Shown: positions 40,894-48,089 of the stretch, piece by piece
Layout of the letters: each line of letters begins with the position of its first letter
Numbering within the stretch: the first letter of the stretch is position 1
Program-made: the position numbers and the translations under genes
Origin: Kitasatospora indigofera
Lineage (GTDB): Bacteria; Actinomycetota; Actinomycetes; Streptomycetales; Streptomycetaceae
Length of the DNA stretch: 60,374 bases
Assembly: GCF_014655955.1 (NCBI RefSeq)
Contig: NZ_BNBO01000055.1
Span: 1-60,374 of the forward strand
Reading direction: 5' to 3'
Notes under the pieces: model-generated
The model's input: the letters and a program-made list of their open reading frames with translations, nothing else
What the model was told of the DNA's origin: nothing
Database searches by the model: none

Positions 40894-41481
40894 TCAGGCC
40901 GCCGGGCGCGGGGGCAGCGGCAGTGGCAGGGCGGGCATCCCGTCGATGCTGGTGCCGACGTGGTCCTTGCCCTCGCAGTAGGTGGCGAACTCGGGGTCGG
41001 TCTTGCGGTCGAAGTAGTCCGCGTGCAGGCTGCGGTCCTCGCGGTAGTCCATCAGCGGGACGGCGAAGCCGCAGGAGTCGCTGACCCGTTCGGCGTGGAC
41101 CAGCACGATCGCCCGCAGGGCGCTGCCGTCGGCCGCCGGGTCGAAGCGGCCGACCAGCCCGGCGAACCGCGGGTCGTCGCGGAAGACCGCCTCGCCGCGC
41201 CCGTGCACCCGCACCACGGTGGGCGGCCCGGTGAAGGCGCACCACATCAGGGTGATCCGCCCGTTCTCCCGCAGGTGGGCGATGGTCTCGGCGGTGCTGC
41301 CGCCGAAGTCCAGGTAGGCCAGGGTGAGTTCGTCGATGACGACCAGGGTGCCGGAGCGCCCCTTGGGGGAGACGTTGACATGGCCGTCGTCCGCCAGCGG
41401 GGCGGTCGCGGCGAAGAAGACCGGCTGGCGCTCGATGAATGCGCGCAGCCGTCCGTCGATCCGTTCGTAGGTCTTTCCCAT
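40894..41481 (-). CDS. Pyridoxamine-phosphate-oxidase-family protein
   Basis: 195-aa FMN or F420-type split-barrel protein. FFAATAPLADDGHVNVSPKGRSG and the LAYLDFGGSTAETIAHLRENGRITLMW segment (here split by description) are typical of the PPOX-like group of general flavin proteins. It probably reduces or oxidises a small molecule, not pyridoxamine phosphate itself. ATG 41481 follows GGAGAATCGGGGC. It is divergent from a methyltransferase, and both share the unusual dyad region at 41533-41564. Confidence 0.85.
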   Translation of the reverse strand: MGKTYERIDGRLRAFIERQPVFFAATAPLADDGHVNVSPKGRSGTLVVIDELTLAYLDFGGSTAETIAHLRENGRITLMWCAFTGPPTVVRVHGRGEAVFRDDPRFAGLVGRFDPAADGSALRAIVLVHAERVSDSCGFAVPLMDYREDRSLHADYFDRKTDPEFATYCEGKDHVGTSIDGMPALPLPLPPRPAA

Positions 41482-41532
41482 GCCCCGATTCTCCAGCAGG
41501 AGGGCCGTCCGAGGGCAGTCCCTTTTTCGATC

Positions 41533-41583
41533 GTCTCTTATGTTGAGACCAATATTCTCATTGGGCGAGACGCGGAGTAGCGT
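41533..41583 (+). promoter_or_regulatory. Overlapping dyads and promoter of the methyltransferase
   Basis: GTCTC-N7-GAGAC (41533-41549), TGAGA-N7-TCTCA (41544-41560) and CCAAT-N6-ATTGG (41549-41564) overlap in an AT-rich patch. A promoter with TTCTCA (41555-41560) and TAGCGT (41578-41583), 17 bp apart, has its -35 inside the dyads. A regulator bound here would control the methyltransferase and probably the divergent PPOX gene. Confidence 0.6.
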
Positions 41584-41626
41584 CGGAACGGCCGGAGAAC
41601 GGTCCGGCCCGATCCGAGGGGGCGTC

Positions 41627-42439
41627 ATGACCGAGCATCAGAACACCTACACCCACGGCCATCAGGAGTCCGTGCTGCGCTCGCACCGGTCCCGGACGGC
41701 CGCCGACTCGGCGGCCTACCTGCTGCCTTCGCTGCGCCCGGGGCAGGCGGTGCTGGACGTCGGCTGCGGGCCCGGCACCATCACCGCCGACCTGGCCGAA
41801 CTGGTCGGCCCCGGCGGGCGGGTGGTCGCGGTGGACAGCTCGGCCGAGGTGCTGGAGCAGGCCGCCGCCACCGCGGCCGCGCGCGGGCTGGACAACGTGG
41901 TGTTCGAGGTCGCCGACGTGCACCGGCTGCGCTTCGAGGACGGCGAGTTCGACGTGGTGCACGCCCACCAGGTGCTGCAGCACGTGGCCGACCCGGTCGC
42001 CGCGCTGCGCGAGATGCGGAGGGTCACGGTGCCCGGCGGCACGGTGGCGGCCAGGGACGCCGACTACGCTGCGATGACCTGGTACCCGCGGCCGGCCGGG
42101 ATGGACGACTGGGCCGCCCTGTACCAGCGGGTCTCCCGGGCCAACGGCGGCGAGCCCGACGCCGGGCGCCGCCTGCTGTCCTGGGCCAGGGCCGCGGGCT
42201 TCACCGAGATCGAGGCGGGCTCCTCCACCTGGACGTACGCGACGCCCGAGCAGCGCGCCTGGTGGGGCGGCATGTGGGCGGACCGCATCCTGAAGTCGGC
42301 GATCGCCGGGACGGCCCTGGCCGAGGGCTTCGCCGAGCAGGCCGACCTGGAGCGGATCTCGGCGGCCTGGCGCAGCTGGGCGGCGGCCGAGGACGGCTGG
42401 TTCGCGGTGTTGCACGGGGAGGTGCTGGCCCGCGCGTGA
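41627..42439 (+). CDS. SAM-dependent methyltransferase (UbiE/MenG-like)
   Basis: 270-aa class I methyltransferase with motif I VLDVGCGPGTI near residue 43, motif II VVAVDSS, and post-motif FDVVHAHQVLQHVADP. The C-terminal cap contains a Trp-rich segment (WWGGMW). This subgroup often methylates small lipophilic or natural-product substrates. GAGGGGGCG precedes the ATG. It is transcribed alone from a promoter with a complex dyad. Confidence 0.87.
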   Translation: MTEHQNTYTHGHQESVLRSHRSRTAADSAAYLLPSLRPGQAVLDVGCGPGTITADLAELVGPGGRVVAVDSSAEVLEQAAATAAARGLDNVVFEVADVHRLRFEDGEFDVVHAHQVLQHVADPVAALREMRRVTVPGGTVAARDADYAAMTWYPRPAGMDDWAALYQRVSRANGGEPDAGRRLLSWARAAGFTEIEAGSSTWTYATPEQRAWWGGMWADRILKSAIAGTALAEGFAEQADLERISAAWRSWAAAEDGWFAVLHGEVLARA

Positions 42440-42554
42440 GGCGCCCGGGGCGGGCGTGACGGGCCCGTGAAGGTTCGGTGAGCTGGTCCGATAGAGTCGC
42501 GCGTCGGTCAGTCGTCGAACTGGTGCCCGCCAGTGGCGGGCGGGGGAGCTCTAG

Positions 42555-44000
42555 GTGTCGCCGAACATGTCGAAGGCCGGTCCGGGCTCCCCGGAGGACG
42601 GCACGCCCGGCCCCGCCGCCGAGCTGCCTCCGGCTGAGCTGCCTCCGGCTGAGCTGCCTCCGGCCGAGCTGCCTCCGGCGGAGGCGCCGCCCGCCGACGC
42701 ACCGCCCGTCGCGGCACCGCCCGCCGACACCCCGCCCGCCGACGTGCCGCCCGCCGCCCCCGCGCCCTTCGACCCGTGGGCGCCGCCCGGCGAGGCCGAG
42801 GCCGCCGCCCCGGCGGCCGCCGGCCACGTCGCGTCGTCCACCCCGCCGCCGGCCGGCTGGCCCCAGCCGCCCGCCGGTGCCCAGCCGCCGCCCGGCTGGG
42901 CTCCGCCGGCCACCGGCTGGGGCGCGGTCACGCCGGGCGCGGTGTCCGGGTACCAGGGGATGTACGCGTACCAGCCCCGGCCCACCAACGGAATGGCGAT
43001 CGGCTCGCTGGTCACGGCGCTGACCTGCCTGTCGCCGGTCGCGCTGGTGCTCGGGGTGATCGCCCTGGTGCAGATCCACAAGCGGCAGGAGCGCGGCCGC
43101 GGCATGGCGGTGTCGGGGGTGGTGCTGGGCGTCCTCGGCCTGTTGTTCGGGGCGCTCACGACCGTCGGCCTGGTCCTCGGCGACGAGGACGGCGGCGGGC
43201 CGCGCCGGGCGGCCGGGCCGCGCGGCGCGGTCGCCTGGGACAAGGTCGCCAAGGGCGACTGCTACAACCCGGCGCAGGGCAGCGGCGACGCCGGCCGGCA
43301 GGTGTCCTGGGTGACCAAGGTGCCGTGCTCGCTCCCGCACCACTCGGAGGCGGCCGGCACCGCGCCGATCACCGCGGCCGAGGGTGGCGGCTACCCGGGC
43401 GAGGACGCGATCCTCAAGTCGGCCGACGCGCTCTGCAAGCCGGTCTTCGACGACTACGTGCTGGACGACTGGGCCGTGCCGGACGGCGTCGGCCTGGGCT
43501 ACATGTACCCGACCCGGGGGAGCTGGCGGGCCTCCGGCGGCGCGGTGATCTGCGTCCTGGAGGACGACGACGCGCAGCACAAGGGTTCGCTGCGGACCGA
43601 CCGCACCACCCTGACGCCCGCCCAACTCGCCTACCTGGAGGCGGTGAAGCCGCTCAACGCCGCGGCCGACGACATCCCGGAGGACGAGGTGGAGGACGCC
43701 CCGGCGGACTACCGGGCGTGGGCGGCGACGATGGCCGAGGCCACCCAGCAGGAGGCCGAGAAGCTGGCCGCGATCGCCTGGCCGGAGGGGGCCCGGGCCC
43801 CGGGCGAGGCGATGGTGGCCAGCAAGCCGGCCGCCGTGGAGGCCTGGCACGCGGTGAAGACGGCGCGGGACGGCGCCGAGCTGGCCCGGGCGGTGCGGCG
43901 GGCGGAGGGCCTGCTGCGTGACTCCGTCGGCGAGGCGAAGGCCGTCCGCGCGGCCCTGGGCCTGTCCACCGGCGAGCACCCCGGCGACATCCAGGTCTGA
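42555..44000 (+). CDS. DUF4190 membrane protein with septum-formation-like domain
   Basis: 481-aa protein. A Pro/Ala/Glu-rich N-terminus (about 1-130) contains four PAELP repeats, then two hydrophobic helices form DUF4190 (NGMAIGSLVTALTCLSPVAL, GMAVSGVVLGVLGLLFGALT). A presumably extracytoplasmic domain (about 220-480) with DCYN and VPCSLPHHSEAAG, as in septum-formation/DUF4352-like modules, makes up the rest. Cys residues there could pair. The function is unknown, probably envelope-linked. The GTG has GGGGGAG seven bases upstream. Confidence 0.83.
   Translation: MSPNMSKAGPGSPEDGTPGPAAELPPAELPPAELPPAELPPAEAPPADAPPVAAPPADTPPADVPPAAPAPFDPWAPPGEAEAAAPAAAGHVASSTPPPAGWPQPPAGAQPPPGWAPPATGWGAVTPGAVSGYQGMYAYQPRPTNGMAIGSLVTALTCLSPVALVLGVIALVQIHKRQERGRGMAVSGVVLGVLGLLFGALTTVGLVLGDEDGGGPRRAAGPRGAVAWDKVAKGDCYNPAQGSGDAGRQVSWVTKVPCSLPHHSEAAGTAPITAAEGGGYPGEDAILKSADALCKPVFDDYVLDDWAVPDGVGLGYMYPTRGSWRASGGAVICVLEDDDAQHKGSLRTDRTTLTPAQLAYLEAVKPLNAAADDIPEDEVEDAPADYRAWAATMAEATQQEAEKLAAIAWPEGARAPGEAMVASKPAAVEAWHAVKTARDGAELARAVRRAEGLLRDSVGEAKAVRAALGLSTGEHPGDIQV
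42621..42680 (+). repeat. Four tandem 15-bp repeats
   Basis: GAGCTGCCTCCGGCN repeats four times (only the last base varies) and encodes ELPPA units in the disordered N-terminus. Confidence 0.92.
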
Positions 44001-44182
44001 CCGCCCCGCCTCCCGGACGGGCCACGGGCACCCCCGGTCCGGACCGGCCGGACGCGCCCGGGCGGCCCGTCCGGCCGTCGCCGGCCCCGGTCTTACGCAC
44101 TGTTAACCCGTCCCGTACCTGCCGGTAGCGGTCGGTGCCTAGCGTCGTGCTCAGGGCCGGCCCGGCTCGACCCCCACGCGAG

Positions 44183-44256
44183 CCGGGCCCGTCACCCCCG
44201 CCCGGGCCCGTCACCCCGCCCGGGCCCGTCACCCCCGCCCGGGCCCGCTACCCTCG
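44183..44256 (+). repeat. Four 18-19-bp tandem repeats leading into a promoter
   Basis: The unit CCCGGGCCCGTCACCCCCG recurs at about 44183-44200, 44201-44218, 44219-44237 and 44238-44256. In the last copy GTCACCCC has become GCTACCCT, which supplies the -10 TACCCT of the next gene. Confidence 0.8.
44249..44254 (+). promoter_or_regulatory. -10 of a leaderless micro-gene
   Basis: TACCCT lies seven bases before GTG 44262, and no ribosome binding site intervenes. Confidence 0.5.
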
Positions 44257-44261
44257 CCCGC

Positions 44262-44414
44262 GTGGAGACGTACCGGGTGATGCGGCAGGACGACAACGGC
44301 AATCGGTACCTGGTCGCGGGCGGCCTGGACCGGGCGGAGGCCGAGCGGCTCGCCGCCGAGTTCGAGGCCCGCGGCCACAAGCAGCTGTACTGGGTGGAGT
44401 CCGAGGCCGCATAG
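44262..44414 (+). CDS. 50-aa SPOR-like small protein
   Basis: The product starts METYRVMRQDDNGNRYLV and ends YWVESEAA, with a DRAEAERLAAEFEARGHKQ helix. The beta-alpha-beta pattern and the GHKQxYWVE ending match the short SPOR-like proteins common in Streptomyces. It is too short to be enzymatic and may bind wall glycan or protein partners. It is apparently leaderless. The NUDIX gene starts ten bases after its stop. Confidence 0.72.
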   Translation: METYRVMRQDDNGNRYLVAGGLDRAEAERLAAEFEARGHKQLYWVESEAA

Positions 44415-44417
44415 GGT
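44412..44417 (+). promoter_or_regulatory. -10 of a leaderless NUDIX transcript, overlapping a stop codon
   Basis: TAGGGT uses the TAG stop of the micro-gene as its first bases and lies seven bases before ATG 44425. Confidence 0.4.
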
Positions 44418-44424
44418 CGTGGCC

Positions 44425-44820
44425 ATGGAGATCCGGATCGTCGTCGGCGGCGCACTCATCCACCAGGGCCGGGTGCTGGCCGCCCGGCGCAGCGCGCCGC
44501 CCGAGGTGGCCGGACGCTGGGAGTTCCCGGGCGGGAAGGCCGAGCCCGGCGAGTCCGAGGAGCAGGCGCTGGAGCGTGAGCTGCTGGAGGAACTGGGCGT
44601 CCGGGCCAAGGCGTTGGAGCCGCTGCCGGGCAGCTGGACGGTGCGGGCCGGCCTGGAGCTGCGCTTCTGGGCGGCCGAGCTGCTGTCGGGCGAGCCGCAG
44701 CCCCTGGAGGACCACTCCGAGCTGCGCTGGCTGGGCCCGGGCGAGCTGGGCGAGGTGGAGTGGCTGGAGCACGACCGTGACGTCCTGCCGCACGTCGCCC
44801 GTCTGCTGGCCCGGGGCTGA
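44425..44820 (+). CDS. NUDIX hydrolase (MutT-like)
   Basis: 131-aa single-domain protein. The NUDIX box runs from GGKAEPGES to RELLEELGV and has the full G-x5-E-x7-RE-U-x-EE-x-G-U pattern, so the metal-binding glutamates are intact. The compact length and WEFPGGK start match MutT/8-oxo-dGTPase-type enzymes that clean oxidised nucleotides, although other (d)NTP substrates are possible. No ribosome binding site precedes ATG 44425, and the GTG two codons upstream is an alternative. Confidence 0.9.
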   Translation: MEIRIVVGGALIHQGRVLAARRSAPPEVAGRWEFPGGKAEPGESEEQALERELLEELGVRAKALEPLPGSWTVRAGLELRFWAAELLSGEPQPLEDHSELRWLGPGELGEVEWLEHDRDVLPHVARLLARG

Positions 44821-45174
44821 CACCCACCCGCCCGTACCGCCCTCCCGGCCCCTCGGCGCCCCCGCGCCCCCTGAACCCCCTCCGGGCGCCCCCGGGCACC
44901 CCTCCCGCCCCGGGGCACGGCCCCGCCCGCCGGCGCCCCGGCGCGGCCCGGTCGCGGCCCCGCCCGTGGCGGGCCGGGTAGGCCAATCGGAAACCACCGG
45001 ACGGCTACCGGGATAGCCACGGTTTCCGCGGGGTATGTCACTGTTCGGCAGCATTCGTCACCATCGGTGAGCCGGCCGTTCCGGCCGCACCGGTCGTGAC
45101 CTGGGATCGGCCACGACATTCCGCGCCACGGCACCCCGCCGAGGCGCGCAGTCCGAGAGGCGGAGGCCCCGTCG
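44821..45174. other. 354-bp region upstream of the first PAS-phosphatase gene
   Basis: The first half is C-rich with no features. A two-part hairpin at 44988-45028 follows, then a moderately AT-rich stretch (about 45030-45070) that probably holds the promoter. GGCGGAGG lies eight bases before the GTG start. No small gene is seen. Confidence 0.45.
44988..45028 (+). promoter_or_regulatory. Nested hairpin upstream of the PAS-phosphatase gene
   Basis: Outer arms CGGAAACC (44988-44995) and GGTTTCCG (45021-45028) enclose inner arms GGCTA (45003-45007) and TAGCC (45014-45018). It could be the NUDIX terminator or a regulatory structure. Confidence 0.45.
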
Positions 45175-47946
45175 GTGTCGAGTACGGGTAATGGCGAGGG
45201 AGAACGACGAGCCCAGGGCCTTCCCCGACGGGGGCCGCGGCGCGTGGCCCCCACCGGCCTGGGCCCGCTGCGCCGCGCGCGGGCGGGAGCCGCCGCCGCG
45301 CGGGCCCGGCTGCGCTCCGGGACCAGGGCCGCCGGCCCGGCCGCCCGCCGTCGCGAGGACGCGGCCGGCCCCCGCACCACGCTGCCCCTCGTCCACCCGG
45401 GCCCCCCGGCGGTGGGCACCCGGGGCGGTCCGGGGCTGGCGTTCCCCGACGCCGGACCGCCGGTGGAGGGCCCGCCGCTGCGGACCGAGGGCAGCCTCTT
45501 CGACGTGGTGAAGGTGGCCATCGCCATCCTCGACACCTCCGCCAGGGTGGTGCTGTGGAGCCCGGCGGCGGAGGACCTGCTCGGCTGGCCGAGCGAGCTG
45601 CTGGTGGGCCGCCGGATCGACGACCTGCTGGGCGACGAGGAGCAGGTCGTCCGGACCAGGGCGGCGATCCAGGAGACCCTGCGCAGCGGCGGCTGGCACG
45701 GGCTGACCGAGATCCGGCACCGGGACGGCCCCGCCGTCGCCGTGGAGGCCCGGATCTCGCTGCTGGTGGACGGTGACGGCACGCCGTTCCTCCAGGTGGC
45801 GCTGGCCGAGGCGCGGGCCCTGCAGGCCGTCGAGCGGGACCTCGCGGTGCGCGACGCCCTGTTCGAGCAGTCCCCGCTGGGCATCGCGGTGCTCGACACC
45901 GACCTGCGCTACACCGCGGTCAACCAGACGCTGGCCGACATGAACGGCGTCCCGATCGACGAGCACACCGGCCGGACCACCGGCGAGACCCTGCCCGAGC
46001 GGGCCGCCGACGAGATCACCGCCATCCAGCGGCAGGTGCTGGCCACCGGCGAGCCCGTCATCGACGTCACCCTGGCCTCCCCGGTGACGGCCCGGGCCGG
46101 TTTCCGCTCGATCTCGTACAGCCGGATGACCGACCGGGCGGGCCGGGTGCTCGGCATCTCCGGCACCGTGATGGACGTGACCGAGCGCTACCGGGCGGTG
46201 GCCAAGGTCGAGCACGCCCGCCGCCGGCTGTCGCTGCTCAACGAGTTCGGCTCCCGGGTCGGCGACCTGCTGGACGCCTCCCGGATCGCCCAGGAGCTGG
46301 CGAGCGCGGTGGTGCCCCGGCTGACCGACCACGCGGCGGTGATCCTGCTGCAGGCCGTCGCGCACGGGGACGACCTGCCCCGGCACGGCCACGACCGCCG
46401 TACCTCGCTGCTCCAGCTCGGCACGGCCTCGGTCCAGGACGGCCCGGAGGTGGAGGTGATGCTCCGCCGGGGGGCCCGGATCACCTTCGCGGAGGACTCC
46501 GCCTGCGGCCGGGTGCTGCGCACCGGCGTGCCCGAGCTGCTGTCCGGCGCGGACGAGCTGAGCGACGTCACGTACCCGGCCGACCCGAAGATGCAGGCCG
46601 CCCAGGAGCTCGGGGTGCACTCGATGCTGGTGGTGCCGCTGCGGGCCCGGGGCATCGTGATCGGCCTGCTGCTGGTCAGCCGGGCCGGCTACCGCGAGGG
46701 CTTCGACCGCGACGACCTAGCCTTCACCGTGGAGCTGGCCGACCGGGCCGGCAGTTCGCTGGACAACGCCCGGCTGTACGCCCGGGAGCGCACCGCGGCG
46801 CTCACCCTGCAGCGCACCCTGCTCCCGCAGCAGGTCCCGCAGCCGACCGGGGTGGAGGTCGCCTACCGGTACGTGCCGGGCAGCAGCGGCACCGAGGTCG
46901 GCGGCGACTGGTTCGACGTCATCCCGCTGCCGGGCGACCGCACCGCGCTGGTGGTCGGCGACGTGATGGGCCACGGGCTGCGGGCCGCGGCCACGATGGG
47001 CCGGCTGCGGACGGCGGTGCGCACCCTGGCGGGCCTGGACCTGCCGCCGGACGTCCTGCTGCGGCACGTCCACGAGCTGACCGACGACCTCGCCCAGAGC
47101 CCGGACGAGGCGCTGCTGGCGACCTGCATCTACGCCGTCTTCGACCCGGCGACGGCCCGGCTGGTGGTCGCCAAGGCCGGGCACATCCCGCCGGTGCTGA
47201 TCGTCCCGAGGGAGGCCGCCGGGGAGCCGACCCGCACCGGCGGCCCGCTGCCGGGCGGGGTCGGCCGGGTCCTGGAGCTGCCCTCCGGGGCGCCGCTCGG
47301 GGTCGGCGGGGTGCCCTTCGAGTCGGTCGAGCTGAAGATCCCCGAGGGCAGTCTGCTGGCGCTCTGCACCGACGGACTGGTCGAGTCCCGGGACAAGGAC
47401 CTCGACGTCGGCCTGGGCCGGCTGCTGACCGTGCTGGAGGAGCCGTACGCGTCCATCCAGCAGGCCTGCGAGGCGGTGCTGGGCACCATGGAGCAGGGCC
47501 GGGAGCCGGACGACGTCGCCCTGCTGCTGGCCCGGCTCGGCCACGGGCAGGCCGGCACCCCGACGGCCGGCTGGACGCTGCCGGCCGAGCCGACCGCGGT
47601 GGCCCGGGCCCGCCGGCTGGTCCGGGCCACCCTGGCGGAGTGGGGCGTGGAGGAGCTGACCGACACGGCCGAGCTGTTGGTCAGCGAACTGGTCACGAAT
47701 TCCGTCCGCTACGCGAGCGCACCGATCGGCGTCCGGTTGACGCTGGGGAACACCCTGCTGGTGGAGATCTCCGACCCGCTGCCCGACCCGCCCCGGGAAC
47801 GGCACGCCGCCGAGGCCGACGAGGGCGGCCGGGGGCTGGAACTCGTCCGCCGGCTGGCCCTGCGCTGGGGTGCGCGGGCCGAAGGAATCGGCAAGGTCGT
47901 CTGGTTCGAACAGGCGCTCCCGGGTATGGAGCCGGACGAGAGGTGA
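45175..47946 (+). CDS. PAS-PAS-GAF-SpoIIE-HATPase signalling phosphatase, copy 1
   Basis: 923-aa cytosolic protein. A disordered Arg/Pro-rich N-terminus (1-100) precedes PAS domains (about 105-215 and 220-335), GAF (about 345-535) and PP2C/SpoIIE (about 555-775: TEVGGDWFDVIP, VGDVMGHG, PDDVALLLA). The RsbW-like HATPase (about 790-915) has SELVTNSVRYA and EGGRGLELV. All visible catalytic motifs are intact. It should sense a ligand or redox state and control a partner-switching regulator. No sigma, anti-sigma or STAS gene is adjacent. A paralogue follows directly downstream. Confidence 0.92.
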   Translation: MSSTGNGEGERRAQGLPRRGPRRVAPTGLGPLRRARAGAAAARARLRSGTRAAGPAARRREDAAGPRTTLPLVHPGPPAVGTRGGPGLAFPDAGPPVEGPPLRTEGSLFDVVKVAIAILDTSARVVLWSPAAEDLLGWPSELLVGRRIDDLLGDEEQVVRTRAAIQETLRSGGWHGLTEIRHRDGPAVAVEARISLLVDGDGTPFLQVALAEARALQAVERDLAVRDALFEQSPLGIAVLDTDLRYTAVNQTLADMNGVPIDEHTGRTTGETLPERAADEITAIQRQVLATGEPVIDVTLASPVTARAGFRSISYSRMTDRAGRVLGISGTVMDVTERYRAVAKVEHARRRLSLLNEFGSRVGDLLDASRIAQELASAVVPRLTDHAAVILLQAVAHGDDLPRHGHDRRTSLLQLGTASVQDGPEVEVMLRRGARITFAEDSACGRVLRTGVPELLSGADELSDVTYPADPKMQAAQELGVHSMLVVPLRARGIVIGLLLVSRAGYREGFDRDDLAFTVELADRAGSSLDNARLYARERTAALTLQRTLLPQQVPQPTGVEVAYRYVPGSSGTEVGGDWFDVIPLPGDRTALVVGDVMGHGLRAAATMGRLRTAVRTLAGLDLPPDVLLRHVHELTDDLAQSPDEALLATCIYAVFDPATARLVVAKAGHIPPVLIVPREAAGEPTRTGGPLPGGVGRVLELPSGAPLGVGGVPFESVELKIPEGSLLALCTDGLVESRDKDLDVGLGRLLTVLEEPYASIQQACEAVLGTMEQGREPDDVALLLARLGHGQAGTPTAGWTLPAEPTAVARARRLVRATLAEWGVEELTDTAELLVSELVTNSVRYASAPIGVRLTLGNTLLVEISDPLPDPPRERHAAEADEGGRGLELVRRLALRWGARAEGIGKVVWFEQALPGMEPDER

Positions 47947-48089
47947 CGCGAGTAGATCGGGACATGACATGGCGTACGGCGGCCCTGGGGGGCGCGCGCG
48001 ACAGCAGGGGGCGCGGGCGTGGCATTGTGGTTGCGCGGGCGGCCGGACAAAAACCTTCGCCCGATCTGATGTTGTGATGTTGAGGGCGT

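Noticed and set aside
44425..44820. NUDIX gene and SPOR micro-gene as one operon message
   Set aside because: Spacing allows it, but a separate TAGGGT element at leaderless distance suggests an own start; left undecided and not claimed as an operon.
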